Shown in pieces: positions 45,250-53,339 of a stretch of 64,000 nucleotides of DNA. This DNA is from Acidimicrobiales bacterium (GTDB lineage Bacteria > Actinomycetota > Acidimicrobiia > Acidimicrobiales > Aldehydirespiratoraceae): assembly GCA_029247365.1 (NCBI GenBank), contig JAQWLJ010000032.1:1-64000 (forward strand), written 5' to 3'. The notes beneath the pieces are model-generated. The model was not told where the DNA came from. It saw only the letters and a program-made list of their open reading frames with translations, and did not search any database. The first letter of the stretch is position 1. Each line of letters starts with the position of its first letter. The position numbers were made by a program, and so were the translations under genes.

Positions 45250-46145
45250 GACGCCAAGCTCCAGGTGTAGACGCGGGCTGGTTCGGGCTCAAAGATCTCG
45301 GCGTCGTCGACGCCGGGAAGGCGAGCGATGGCCCGATACTCCGACGACATCGCCACCCAGTCATCGGTTTCGGCAACGACCGCCGGTTTGCAGGAGATCG
45401 GATCACGCAAGATCGCGAATCCGCTCTCGATGCCGATGGCGAAGGTGTAGAAGCCGTCGAGGTCGACCAAGGAACGCTCGAGCGCTTCGTCGAGTGTGTC
45501 GCCCTCGGCGAGCCGCCATGCGAGGAACCCGGCGGCGACCTCCGTGTCATTCTCGGTCTGGAACGACTCTCCGTGGCGGACGAGTCGTTCGCGAAGTTGG
45601 TTGTGGTTGGAGAGCGAACCATTGTGCACGAGGCAGGTGTCGGCGCCCGTAGCGAACGGGTGTGAGCCGTTGGTAGTGATTGCGGACTCGGTCGCCATGC
45701 GGGTGTGGGCGATGGCATGAGTGCCCGTGCGCGCTGCAAGGTCGTAGCGCGTTGCGACGAGGTCGGGATCACCCACCGACTTGTACAACTCGATCTGACG
45801 GCCGTAGCTCAACACGTCAAGCCCGCCACCATTGTCGATCAACCACTGGCGGGCGAGGCGGCCGTCGCCGGTGGTCTCGAAGACCGCGTGGTCGAGCACC
45901 GGTCGGGCTACGACTTCGGCATCGAGGTACGCGGCTAGGACGTCGGCCGTCTTGTTCCAGTCAGGCTGGTGCCCCTCGGCCAGCGCCGTGATTCGCGTGC
46001 GGCCCGGCGTTCCCTCGTCATAGACTGCGAAGCCGGCGCTATCGGGGCCGCGCTCGCGCATCTCGTGGAGCATGACCGCGGTCAGGCGACCGAGTTCATG
46101 GCGATGTCGATCGGTCTTCAGAAACAATCCAACGATCCCGCACAT
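45246..46145 (-). CDS. Class II glutamine amidotransferase (GlxB/MgsA-like)
   Basis: N-terminal-nucleophile glutaminase subunit, 299 residues. The start is set at ATG 46145 because it leaves Cys2 (MCGIVGLF) as the nucleophile, and GAGGAG lies 8 nt upstream; the GTG at 46154 would bury that Cys. MRERGPDSAGFAVY, AHTRMATES, LVHNGSLSNHN and ENDTEVAAGFLAWRL are glutamine-site motifs. It releases ammonia from glutamine, or accepts an amine-bearing analogue, for transfer by the downstream FMN subunit. First gene of a six-gene operon that diverges from the GlnT/GmaS-type ligase. Confidence 0.9.
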   Translation of the reverse strand: MCGIVGLFLKTDRHRHELGRLTAVMLHEMRERGPDSAGFAVYDEGTPGRTRITALAEGHQPDWNKTADVLAAYLDAEVVARPVLDHAVFETTGDGRLARQWLIDNGGGLDVLSYGRQIELYKSVGDPDLVATRYDLAARTGTHAIAHTRMATESAITTNGSHPFATGADTCLVHNGSLSNHNQLRERLVRHGESFQTENDTEVAAGFLAWRLAEGDTLDEALERSLVDLDGFYTFAIGIESGFAILRDPISCKPAVVAETDDWVAMSSEYRAIARLPGVDDAEIFEPEPARVYTWSLAS

Positions 46146-46183
46146 CTTGCACACTCCTCACGACCCCGTGCCAGCAGGGGCGC

Positions 46184-46230
46184 ACCCTAGTCCGACACTT
46201 TGACATTGGTGAAGTTCCTTCACCTAGGGT
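46184..46230. promoter_or_regulatory. Divergent promoter with nested perfect inverted repeats
   Basis: Plus strand: TTGACA (46200-46205), 19-bp spacer, TAGGGT (46225-46230) toward the ligase gene. Minus strand: TTCACC (46213-46208), 18-bp spacer, TAGGGT (46189-46184) toward the amidotransferase operon. ACCCTAG (46184-46190) and CTAGGGT (46224-46230) are perfect arms. Inside them GGTGAAG-TTC-CTTCACC (46208-46224) is a perfect 7-bp dyad lying in the plus spacer. This is a strong operator candidate, probably for the XRE-cupin protein encoded at 47663. Binding is inferred. Confidence 0.65.
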
Positions 46231-46284
46231 AGAGATGGTCTCGTCAGCTTCGGTGAGGGACACGAACGCAGGAGGGAACTGTAC

Positions 46285-47646
46285 GTGGGGGACTACGAAG
46301 ACATCAGGGCACGAATCGAGGCCGACGGCGTCGAGTACATCTATGCGATGTTCGTCGAGATGCACGGGAAGCCGTGCGCCAAACTCGTGCCAGTCGAGGC
46401 GCTCGATGACCTCATGAGCGACGGCGCCGGGTTCGCCGGGTTCGCGGCGGGCCCCATCGGCCAGGATCCGTCTCACCCCGACATCCTCGCTATCCCTGAC
46501 CCGGCCTCGTACACGCAGTTCCCCTGGCAGCCCAATGTCGCAGCGATGCAGTGCGATCCCACCGTCGATGGAGCGCTGTGGCCCTACGCGCCGCGCGTCA
46601 TCCTTCGGCAAGCGCTCGAGCGACTCGAGGCCGACCGCAACCTTGTGTTGAAGACCGGTGTCGAAGCCGAGTACTCACTGGTCGTTCGAAATGAGGACGG
46701 GTCACTCGCAGTCGCCGACGAACGCGACGTTGACGCGCTCCCCTGCTACGACGCTCGGGCCCTTACCCGAATGCTGCCGCATCTCACCGAGGTCTCCAAG
46801 AACCTCAATGCCATGGGCTGGGGTAACTACGCCAACGATCACGAGGACGCCAACGGGCAGTTCGAGCAGAACTGGCGCTATGCCGACGCGCTCACCACCG
46901 CCGATCGCCTGATCGTATTCCGGCTCATGATTCACACGATGGCGCAGCGCGACGGTCGCTATGCGACCTTTATGCCAAAGCCGTTCACCGACAAGACCGG
47001 CAACGGCCTGCACGCGCACCTCAGCCTCTGGACGGCTGATACTGACGAACCGTTGTTTATCGGTGGCGACGACGACAGCAAAGGGCTTGGCCTCAGCGAG
47101 ATGGCGTACCACTTTGCCGGCGGCCTCATCGACCACGCGCCAGGCCTGGCCGCAGTTGCGTGCCCGATCGTGAATTCGTACAAGCGCATGGGGGTAGGCG
47201 CGCCAACATCAGGCGCCACCTGGGCGCCGGCCTACGCAGCCTTCGGCGGCAACAACCGCACCCAGATGATCAGAGTTCCCGAAGCCGACCGCCTCGAGAT
47301 CCGGGTAGGAGACGGGGCGGCTAATCCCTATCTCATGTTCGCAGCCATGCTGGCGTGTGGTCTTGACGGTGTCGACAACGCCACCGACCCGGGTGAACCA
47401 AACACCGCCAATCTGTACACGCTTCCGGCCGACGAGGTCGCTCGGCGCGGGATTGTGGCGCTCCCGAGGACGCTGGTTCATGCAGCCGAAGCACTCGAGG
47501 CAAACGACGTTCTTGGCGCCGGCCTCGGCATGACGCCCGACGGGCCGTACCGCGACTACTTCGCGGAGGTGAAGCGGGACGAGTTCTTCGCACACCATCA
47601 CGAAGTCACCGCCGGCGAGGTCCAGCACTATCTCACGATGTTCTGA
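46285..47646 (+). CDS. Glutamine-synthetase-type ligase (GlnT / gamma-glutamylmethylamide synthetase-like)
   Basis: ATP-dependent glutamate-amine ligase of the GlnA superfamily, 453 residues. GTG 46285 follows GGAGGG by 7 nt. Active-site segments include VEAEYSL, NDHEDANGQFEQNW, TFMPKPFTDKTGNGLHAHLSLW, APTSGATWAPAYAAFGGNNRTQMIRV and LEIRVGDGAANPYL. It matches GlnT and GmaS proteins rather than ordinary GlnA: DHEDANGQFEQNW and the short 450-residue length are typical. GmaS makes gamma-glutamylmethylamide for the N-methylglutamate pathway. The divergent MgsABC-like operon supports that role, although the amine accepted is not known. No adenylylation Tyr motif is evident. Confidence 0.88.
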   Translation: MGDYEDIRARIEADGVEYIYAMFVEMHGKPCAKLVPVEALDDLMSDGAGFAGFAAGPIGQDPSHPDILAIPDPASYTQFPWQPNVAAMQCDPTVDGALWPYAPRVILRQALERLEADRNLVLKTGVEAEYSLVVRNEDGSLAVADERDVDALPCYDARALTRMLPHLTEVSKNLNAMGWGNYANDHEDANGQFEQNWRYADALTTADRLIVFRLMIHTMAQRDGRYATFMPKPFTDKTGNGLHAHLSLWTADTDEPLFIGGDDDSKGLGLSEMAYHFAGGLIDHAPGLAAVACPIVNSYKRMGVGAPTSGATWAPAYAAFGGNNRTQMIRVPEADRLEIRVGDGAANPYLMFAAMLACGLDGVDNATDPGEPNTANLYTLPADEVARRGIVALPRTLVHAAEALEANDVLGAGLGMTPDGPYRDYFAEVKRDEFFAHHHEVTAGEVQHYLTMF

Positions 47647-47662
47647 GCCAGCAGCCCAAACC

Positions 47663-48271
47663 ATGACCGATGATGACATCCCTTCGGCGCTCACTGGCGA
47701 GGACGTCTGTCGGATCGTCGGTCGGCGAGTCCGCGAGCGCCGCGCTGACCTCGGCCTGACCATGGAGCAGCTCGCCGATGCGGCTGGCATATCGATTGGC
47801 ATGCTGTCCAAGATCGAGAACGGACAGACCTCACCGAGCTTTTCGACGCTGACTGCGCTTGCCCACGCCGCCCACGTCCCATTCACCACATTCTTCCGTG
47901 GTCTCGACGAGGAACACGACGCCGTCCTCATTCGGCGGGGGCAGGGCCTTCGAATCGAGCACGAGGGTGGTGGCTCGGGGCGGACCTACGAGGATCTCGG
48001 CTCACTTCGCGGTCCACTTCGCGAGATCGAGCCGGTGTTGATCACCATCACGGAACCCGACGAGGTCTTCCCCCTCTTCCAGCACGCCGGTGTGGAGTTC
48101 CTTCACATCATCGAGGGCGTGATGGAGTACGGGTACGGCTCCAACCGCCACGTCTTGCACCCGGGTGACACCATCCAGTTTCGCGGCGATGTCGCCCACG
48201 GTCCGGTAGCACTCGTCGAGCTACCCATAAGGTTTCTTTCGCTGAAGGTTTACGCCCACCGCGAGACCTAA
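47663..48271 (+). CDS. XRE-family regulator with C-terminal cupin domain
   Basis: Transcription factor, 202 residues. A helix-turn-helix occupies about 14-72 (RERRADLGLTMEQLADAAGISIGMLSKIE). A cupin sensor domain lies at about 105-195, with HAGVEFLHIIEGVMEYGYG and LHPGDTIQFRGDVAHGPV giving the His-rich beta-barrel. It begins 16 nt after the ligase stop and should be co-transcribed. XRE-cupin proteins commonly regulate amine and amino-acid catabolism by binding a small ligand in the cupin. It is the obvious candidate to bind the dyad at 46208-46224. Confidence 0.9.
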   Translation: MTDDDIPSALTGEDVCRIVGRRVRERRADLGLTMEQLADAAGISIGMLSKIENGQTSPSFSTLTALAHAAHVPFTTFFRGLDEEHDAVLIRRGQGLRIEHEGGGSGRTYEDLGSLRGPLREIEPVLITITEPDEVFPLFQHAGVEFLHIIEGVMEYGYGSNRHVLHPGDTIQFRGDVAHGPVALVELPIRFLSLKVYAHRET

Positions 48272-48289
48272 GCGGTCTCCGCTCGGCAC

Positions 48290-48642
48290 GTGAGTCTCGA
48301 GTGGGAACAGGTCACGGTCGACGCAGGCGACCCGGGAAGTCTCGGCACTGGCGGGCGAAAGCGCTCGGCTGGACGGTCGTCGACGAAGGTGCGGAGGTTG
48401 TTGAGATTCGACCAGCCCCCGACCGAACGCCGGGGATCCTCTTCCTGTTGAGCAACGACGTCAAGAAAGCCAAGAACCGACTGCATCTCGACTTCCGGCC
48501 CAACAACCAGACCGCCGAGGTCGACCGGCTTTTGGGCCTTGGGGCATCGAGGATCGACATTGATCAGGGCAGCGTTTCGTCGGTCGTGCTCGCCGATCTC
48601 GAAGGCAATGAGTTCTGCGTTTTGCGCGAGAGTTCCGACTAG
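48290..48642 (+). pseudogene. VOC/glyoxalase-like protein gene broken by a frameshift
   Basis: A GTG at 48290 opens a frame reading MSLEWEQVTVDAGDPGSL, the usual beginning of a glyoxalase-like domain. The rest of the domain (HWRAKALGWTVVDEG, then FLLSNDVKKAKNRLHLDFRP and VVLADLEGNEFCVLRE) continues in another frame, shifted by a net -1 at about 48340-48346. Joined, the two parts give a 116-residue VOC protein. The downstream part alone has a weak internal start at 48301. Either a real recent mutation or a sequencing error explains it. Confidence 0.7.
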
Positions 48643-48704
48643 CAAGCGCACACAGCAGTGCGGCGCTGCGCCGTGAGTTCGACCCCCCACTATGGTCGCC
48701 GTCG

Positions 48705-50054
48705 ATGCCGTCCTCGAAGAACGTCGCAGTCATCGGCGCCGGGGCCGCAGGGTTGGTGACGGCTCGCCAGCTCAAACGGGTCGGCCTCTCCCCTGTCGTC
48801 TTCGAAGCCGAACCGGCACTCGGCGGAACCTGGACCTACACCGAAGACGTGGAGACCGACCCGCTCTCTGTTGCCCCCGATCGGGAGCGGATCCACACCT
48901 CGATGTACGCCAACCTCCACACCAACTTGCCGCGCGACCTGATGGCCTTCAGGGAATATCCTTTCGATGCTCGCGGTGGCGGGGAGGACTTCTGGCCTCG
49001 TTTTCCGGCCCACGCCCAGGTATTGACGTATCTGTCTCGCTACGCCGCCCACTTCGAGGTGAATGCCCACATCCGCTTTGACACGAAGGTGGAGTCGGTT
49101 CTCCCGCTCGGTGCCACCGGGGGGGGCGGAGCTGATAGCGAGGATCTCACAACGTGGCTGGTCCGCTCCAGCAACCCCGACACCGGTCCTCAGGAAGAAC
49201 ACTTCGACGCGATCGCTGTCTGCAACGGCCACTTCAGCGTTCCTAAGGTGCCGGACCTACCGGGAGCATCATCCTTTGGTGGTTTCGGGCTGCACAGTCA
49301 CAACTATCGACGGCCGGAGGTGTTTGCCGAGAAAAAGGTCGTTCTTCTCGGCGGCCGGGCGTCGGGGGTCGATATTGCGATCGAAGTCGCCGAGCATGCG
49401 TCCGAGACCGTGATCTGCGCACGAGATGGCCGTACCGGCCAGTCGCTCCCCGGTTGCAGCGACATCCAGGTACGGCCTGCGATCGAGCGTTTCGACGGCG
49501 ATGATGTCGTCTTGACCGATGGCGGCCGCATCGAGTCCGTCGACGTGCTTGTGTACTGCACGGGGTACCAGTACGCCCTGCCGTTCTTGGCGAACTCCAG
49601 CAGCGTCAAGGTCGACGAGGGCTGGATTCACCCGCTGTACCTCGATCTGTTTTCCTCGGTGACGCCGTCGCTCGGGTTCATTGGGCTTGGCAACATGATC
49701 ATCCCGTTTCCCCAATACGAACTGCAGGCTATGGCGTTTGCCGCGGTCGTTGGCGGGACAGTTTCGCTGCCAAGTCGAGCGGAACGCGAACGCGCAACCC
49801 AGGAACACGAGGCCGTCTTACGGGGCGACAGTGTCCCGGAGCGACATTTTTTGACCCAGGGCGACGAGCAATTCGCCTATAACGACCTGCTCGCCGATCA
49901 TCTTGGAATCGAACGGATCTCGCCGAACTTTGAGGCGATATATCACGCTGTCCAGCGGGCAAGGATGCGGGACCTGAAGCGCTACCGCCTCGAACCACTG
50001 CCCTGGCTCGACCCCGAGTACGGGCGCCGCGGTCACGCTGCGCCCCCCGTTTAA
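48705..50054 (+). CDS. Flavin-containing monooxygenase (FMO), trimethylamine-monooxygenase-like
   Basis: FAD/NADPH monooxygenase that oxygenates N or S atoms, 449 residues. GAGAAG (11-16) is the FAD motif, FGGFGLHSHNYRRP (191-204) the FMO fingerprint FxGxxxHxxxY, and GGRASG (216-221) the NADPH site. ALGGTWTYTED and YCTGYQYALPFL are typical FMO segments. Length fits bacterial FMOs including trimethylamine monooxygenase. Proximity to the amine-ligase system makes an amine N-oxidation role attractive but unproven. The ATG at 48705 is 8 nt after TATGGT. Its TAA stop overlaps the convergent SLH protein's TAA within TTAA. Confidence 0.87.
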   Translation: MPSSKNVAVIGAGAAGLVTARQLKRVGLSPVVFEAEPALGGTWTYTEDVETDPLSVAPDRERIHTSMYANLHTNLPRDLMAFREYPFDARGGGEDFWPRFPAHAQVLTYLSRYAAHFEVNAHIRFDTKVESVLPLGATGGGGADSEDLTTWLVRSSNPDTGPQEEHFDAIAVCNGHFSVPKVPDLPGASSFGGFGLHSHNYRRPEVFAEKKVVLLGGRASGVDIAIEVAEHASETVICARDGRTGQSLPGCSDIQVRPAIERFDGDDVVLTDGGRIESVDVLVYCTGYQYALPFLANSSSVKVDEGWIHPLYLDLFSSVTPSLGFIGLGNMIIPFPQYELQAMAFAAVVGGTVSLPSRAERERATQEHEAVLRGDSVPERHFLTQGDEQFAYNDLLADHLGIERISPNFEAIYHAVQRARMRDLKRYRLEPLPWLDPEYGRRGHAAPPV

Positions 50055-51655
50055 CTCGGCTCGCTCGCCAACCACCGCACAGTGGCGTTGTAGGCCATGT
50101 CGTGCCCGGACTGGAAGTAGACGAGCAGGACGGAGTCTGACTCTTGCGCGTACACCGGTGCAGGGTCATCGGGACCGAAGAAGGTCTTGACACGGCTCCA
50201 ATCCTGAAGGTCACCCGCGACCACCCCGTTGCCGAAGAGGGCAACCTGTCCGGAATTGAGACGGTCCGCTGGATCGGCGAGTGAGTTGAACACGTCGGCG
50301 GCACTGCTCGTGAGCACGAATGGGTCGTTGATGCCTTGTGCAACGAAGACAGGGACCTCGTGCTCCCGTGCTGTATCGAGATAGGTGATCGGGCTGCGCT
50401 TCAGGCACTCGGCCTGGGCCGGCCCCGGGATTGTCGGGTTGCCTCCGCACGCCGTTGAGATGTGCCTTGTATAGGGGCGGCCGAACCGGGCCGAGAGCTG
50501 GTAGAACTCGATGAGGTCGTGGGTCGGCCCCCACGCCGAGACAGCGGTGACCTTCTCGGGGTGTCGTCCGGCAAGGAGAAGCGCCATCATCCCGCCACCG
50601 GAGTAGCCGACGGCATACACGCGATCGGCATCGACGCCAGCCTGTGCAACCGCGAAGTCGATCGCATCAGCAGCATCTTGGACAGCCAAATCGGACCCGA
50701 CTGCGTCTGGGCTGTTGTTTCGGCCGCGGAATTCGGGTGCAATCACCGCCCAGCCGTTCTCCTGGGCCCACATCGCGTAGGGGATTCCGGCGTGCTGGGT
50801 GTAGTCGGCGCTCCACGAATGCAGGATCACGAGAACCGGTTGCTCGTGATCGTCAGTCGGGGGAAGCCAGAAAGCAGGCTGGTCAGTGCCATCTGCCGTC
50901 GACGGGATACGAATATCCTGAATGCCCGGAACTGACGACCTCCAACGGCTGGAGCCGGTGGCAACGAAGTCGCTGAAATCCCGGATCGTGCGGAACCCGA
51001 CGATCGAGTTGAACGTCTCGCATCCGGACGAATCGGGGTCGACGACGACCGCTGGTAGGCGCTTGTACCTGTGGAGGAACGCAGCGACTTGACCCCGGGT
51101 AACGAAAGCGTCGGGTTCGAACGTCGTTTCCGAGGTCCCGAACGTGATGCGCTGCTCCAGCATCCATCCGATGGCGGTGACCTGCCAAGGCGTCACCACA
51201 TCAGTGAACTGGTCCGGGGCCGGTGCGCCAGGGGTTCCTTCCAGACGGTGAAGGAATACTGCGAACTCGCCTCTCGTGAGGTCGTCATCGGGCGAGTAGG
51301 TGGTCGGGGTCGTACCGAACGTGATGCCATTGTTGAACATCCACGCCACTGCTTCCTGCTGCCAGTCGGACACGACATCGACAAATCCATGGGTATCGCT
51401 AGGGGGAGGAGAGCCCTCCATGCGCCACAGGAACGCAGCCACCTGCCCGCGAGTGACAGGATCAGCCGGGCTGAAACACTTCGGCGATGTTCCCATTGTG
51501 ATCTCACTGTCGACCATCCATTGAACGGCCTCGGTGTAGTACCTCCCTGACGCGACATCGCCAAAGCCCGCCACGCCCGCCACCGGGGCTACCGACGTCA
51601 TGCTGGTCGTCATTATCGCTAAACCAAGTGCGACAGCCAGCGTTCGACGCGTCAT
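50051..51655 (-). CDS. Secreted SLH-domain protein fused to an alpha/beta hydrolase
   Basis: Exported cell-surface hydrolase, 534 residues. A signal peptide (about 1-29, ending GVAG) precedes three S-layer-homology-like repeats at about 30-85, 88-142 and 148-200, each with an A-x-x-W-M helix, ITxGT and TRGQ/TRGE. After a linker, residues 240-530 form a prolyl-oligopeptidase/dienelactone-type hydrolase: LVILHSWSADY as oxyanion loop, nucleophile Ser352 in VGYSGGGM, acid in QGINDPF and base His in QSGHDMAYN. GGGGAGGG precedes the ATG by about 9 nt. It probably binds secondary cell-wall polymers and hydrolyses peptides or esters outside the cell. Confidence 0.88.
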   Translation of the reverse strand: MTRRTLAVALGLAIMTTSMTSVAPVAGVAGFGDVASGRYYTEAVQWMVDSEITMGTSPKCFSPADPVTRGQVAAFLWRMEGSPPPSDTHGFVDVVSDWQQEAVAWMFNNGITFGTTPTTYSPDDDLTRGEFAVFLHRLEGTPGAPAPDQFTDVVTPWQVTAIGWMLEQRITFGTSETTFEPDAFVTRGQVAAFLHRYKRLPAVVVDPDSSGCETFNSIVGFRTIRDFSDFVATGSSRWRSSVPGIQDIRIPSTADGTDQPAFWLPPTDDHEQPVLVILHSWSADYTQHAGIPYAMWAQENGWAVIAPEFRGRNNSPDAVGSDLAVQDAADAIDFAVAQAGVDADRVYAVGYSGGGMMALLLAGRHPEKVTAVSAWGPTHDLIEFYQLSARFGRPYTRHISTACGGNPTIPGPAQAECLKRSPITYLDTAREHEVPVFVAQGINDPFVLTSSAADVFNSLADPADRLNSGQVALFGNGVVAGDLQDWSRVKTFFGPDDPAPVYAQESDSVLLVYFQSGHDMAYNATVRWLASEPS

Positions 51656-51681
51656 GATGCAGCCCTCCCCGAAGCGGTCAA

Positions 51682-52272
51682 TCAGCTACCGACGGGCGAC
51701 GTGGTCGTCGGCACCGGCTTCTGTGTTGTCGTTGTCGTCGTCGTGGTTGTCGTGGTGGTTGTCGTCGTGGTCGTCGTCGTGGTCGTCGGCGCTGCGGTGG
51801 TTGAGGCAGCCACGTCGGCATCAGCAACTGTCGGCGTCCAGCTGAATTGGAAGCGACACAGCTGATCACCCTGATCGGTCACGCGCACGGTGTCGCCAAC
51901 CTCGAGCGTCATGGAGCTGGCCCCAGCCTCGTCGACCGGTCCTTTGATCGGGCACAACAAGCCATCGGCGAACTCAATGCTGAGTTCGCCGGCGCTTTCC
52001 GCGACGAATCTGGCCGGCGCGGAGTACGAGCATTGCTTATCGCTGCCGTCGACCGCGGCCGCAAGACTGGTTGGCGCAGGGCCGCACTCGGGCTCGGCGT
52101 CTGCGACCGCCGGCGGTTCCCCCCCGGCAGCATCATCGAGCGTTGAATTTTCGGTGGAGGCACACGAGGCGAGCAGCAGGCCGGTCACAAGGAATCCAGC
52201 CGCCCCTGCAGTTCCCCGCATATACCGACGCCGGGTTGCGATGTCGTTCGTGGCAGTCGTTCTACGCATCAT
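51682..52272 (-). CDS. Poly-threonine-tailed surface lipoprotein, function unknown
   Basis: Small predicted lipoprotein, 196 residues. A twin-basic start (ATRRRY), a hydrophobic stretch and the lipobox LLLASC (Cys near 37) mark export and lipidation. The middle of the protein is a small beta-rich domain with four conserved-looking Cys (ECGP, KQCSY, LLCPIKG, QLCRFQF), probably disulfide-bonded. The end is a run of about 20 Thr within TTAAPTTTT...TTQKPVPTTTS, encoded by mixed ACG/ACC/ACA codons at about 51711-51795. Such tails are flexible cell-wall spacers and could be glycosylated. It lies 26 nt upstream of the SLH hydrolase, same direction. Confidence 0.8.
   Translation of the reverse strand: MMRRTTATNDIATRRRYMRGTAGAAGFLVTGLLLASCASTENSTLDDAAGGEPPAVADAEPECGPAPTSLAAAVDGSDKQCSYSAPARFVAESAGELSIEFADGLLCPIKGPVDEAGASSMTLEVGDTVRVTDQGDQLCRFQFSWTPTVADADVAASTTAAPTTTTTTTTTTTTTTTTTTTTTQKPVPTTTSPVGS
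51711..51795. repeat. Low-complexity Thr-codon tract
   Basis: On the plus strand the tract reads as GTC/GTG/GTT triplets, the complement of about 20 consecutive Thr codons. Codons are mixed rather than one pure repeat, so length selection on the protein is more likely than slippage of a perfect microsatellite, but copy number could still vary between strains. Confidence 0.75.
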
Positions 52273-52886
52273 CGACCCGTTGCATTCGGTCGAGTCTAGG
52301 GGGATTGCCCCGGGTCGACGCCGGTGCAGTCCGAAGCCGGTGCCGCGGTTCGCTCGGTGGACCGGGTGCCGCCAGCTGACCCATCTGCGAGCTCGCCGGC
52401 GCTCTACCGGAGATACGGCAGGGCCGTTTCGGGATCGGAGCTCGACGCCAGTTCGGCTTGGTCTTCACACCCCGGCCAGGTACCAGCCCCCGGTGGCGAC
52501 CTAATCGGGACCGACCGACCGGTCAGCGACAAACCGACGTGGCCGGTTGGCGCCTACGGCCGCGACCGACGCACGTCTTCATCAGCCGGATGGCAGCTCC
52601 TGGGCGACTACGTCGGTGGTCAGTTGCTCGCGCAGCTTCTACATGGCCTGCAGCCTTGTGTGTCTTCTCGATCGTCATCTCGACCGCGCCAGGAGCGGGC
52701 CGCCATCGAGACTTGAACGAGTAACGACGTGTCGTCTGGCGCCATGGGCCGTCCTCCGCGTCTTTCAGCGGTCCCACAAGCAGAACAGAAAGCACTGCGC
52801 ATACGTGGAGCTTGGGCTGCGGGGTGCGGGCCCCACGCAGAGCACACGCTCTCGACCCGGCTTCCGGCGGGGCTCAACTGCTCTGA
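52273..52886. other. 614-nt gap without recognised gene
   Basis: Open frames here on both strands are short, Arg/Pro-rich and unlike proteins. No RNA gene is recognised; a GTTCAAGTC string near 52710 (minus) looks like a tRNA T-loop, but its flanks do not pair. A weak hairpin at 52817-52840 may terminate tadA. The 52264-52310 part holds the lipoprotein gene's upstream region, with TAGACT on the minus strand about 26 nt before its start. Confidence 0.5.
52817..52840 (-). terminator. Possible tadA terminator hairpin
   Basis: On the minus strand CTGC-GT-GGGG, a 6-nt loop and CCCC-GCAG form an 8-pair GC stem with a two-base bulge, 46 nt past the tadA stop. There is no U-run. Confidence 0.3.
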
Positions 52887-53339
52887 CTACGAGGCGCGCA
52901 GCCCCGCAAAGAACGCCTTGAGGCTCTGGGTGCACTCGTCACCAAGCACGTTGTGCTGTACGTCGAAGGTGTGCCGCAGCCGAGGATCGACGCCAAGGTG
53001 GTACACCGACCCCAGGGCACCTGCCTCGAGGTCAGGCGCTCCAAAGACGACCTTTTGGAGTCGGGCGTTCACCGCTGCGCCGGCACACATTGCGCACGGC
53101 TCGAGGGTGCTGACCAGGGTTGCATTGTCGAGTCGCCACGTTCCGAGGTGTTCACAGGCGTCTCGCATAGCGAGCACCTCGGCGTGCGCCGTCGGGTCAG
53201 TAGTCAGCTGCCGCTCGTTGTGACGCGATGCAATCACTTCACCGTCGACGACCACGAGTGCCCCGACAGGGACATCGCCATGGGTAATCGCGAGCTCCGC
53301 TTCGGCGATCGCCAGGCGCATCAGGTCCTCGTAGTCCAT
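52887..53339 (-). CDS. tadA: tRNA-specific adenosine-34 deaminase
   Basis: Zinc deaminase converting A34 to inosine in tRNA-Arg(ACG), 150 residues. The zinc/catalytic motif HAE is at 52-54 and PCAMC at 81-85 (Cys82, Cys85). HGDVPVGALVV and LGVDPRLRH match TadA rather than free-cytidine deaminases. ATG 53339 follows TAGCTT by 6 nt, giving a leaderless start. Being an essential tRNA-modification gene, it is a chromosomal landmark. Confidence 0.93.
   Translation of the reverse strand: MDYEDLMRLAIAEAELAITHGDVPVGALVVVDGEVIASRHNERQLTTDPTAHAEVLAMRDACEHLGTWRLDNATLVSTLEPCAMCAGAAVNARLQKVVFGAPDLEAGALGSVYHLGVDPRLRHTFDVQHNVLGDECTQSLKAFFAGLRAS

Noticed and set aside
51711..51795. Repeat tract considered as CRISPR or minisatellite
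   Set aside because: It is an irregular run of Thr codons inside a lipoprotein gene, with no constant repeat unit or spacers.
52324..52716. 130-residue plus-strand frame in the gap before tadA
   Set aside because: Arg/Ser/Pro-rich composition, no ribosome site, no -10 box at the start and no domain pattern.
52690..52740. tRNA-like T-loop string GTTCAAGTC on the minus strand
   Set aside because: The five bases on each side do not pair, and no anticodon or acceptor stem can be built around it.
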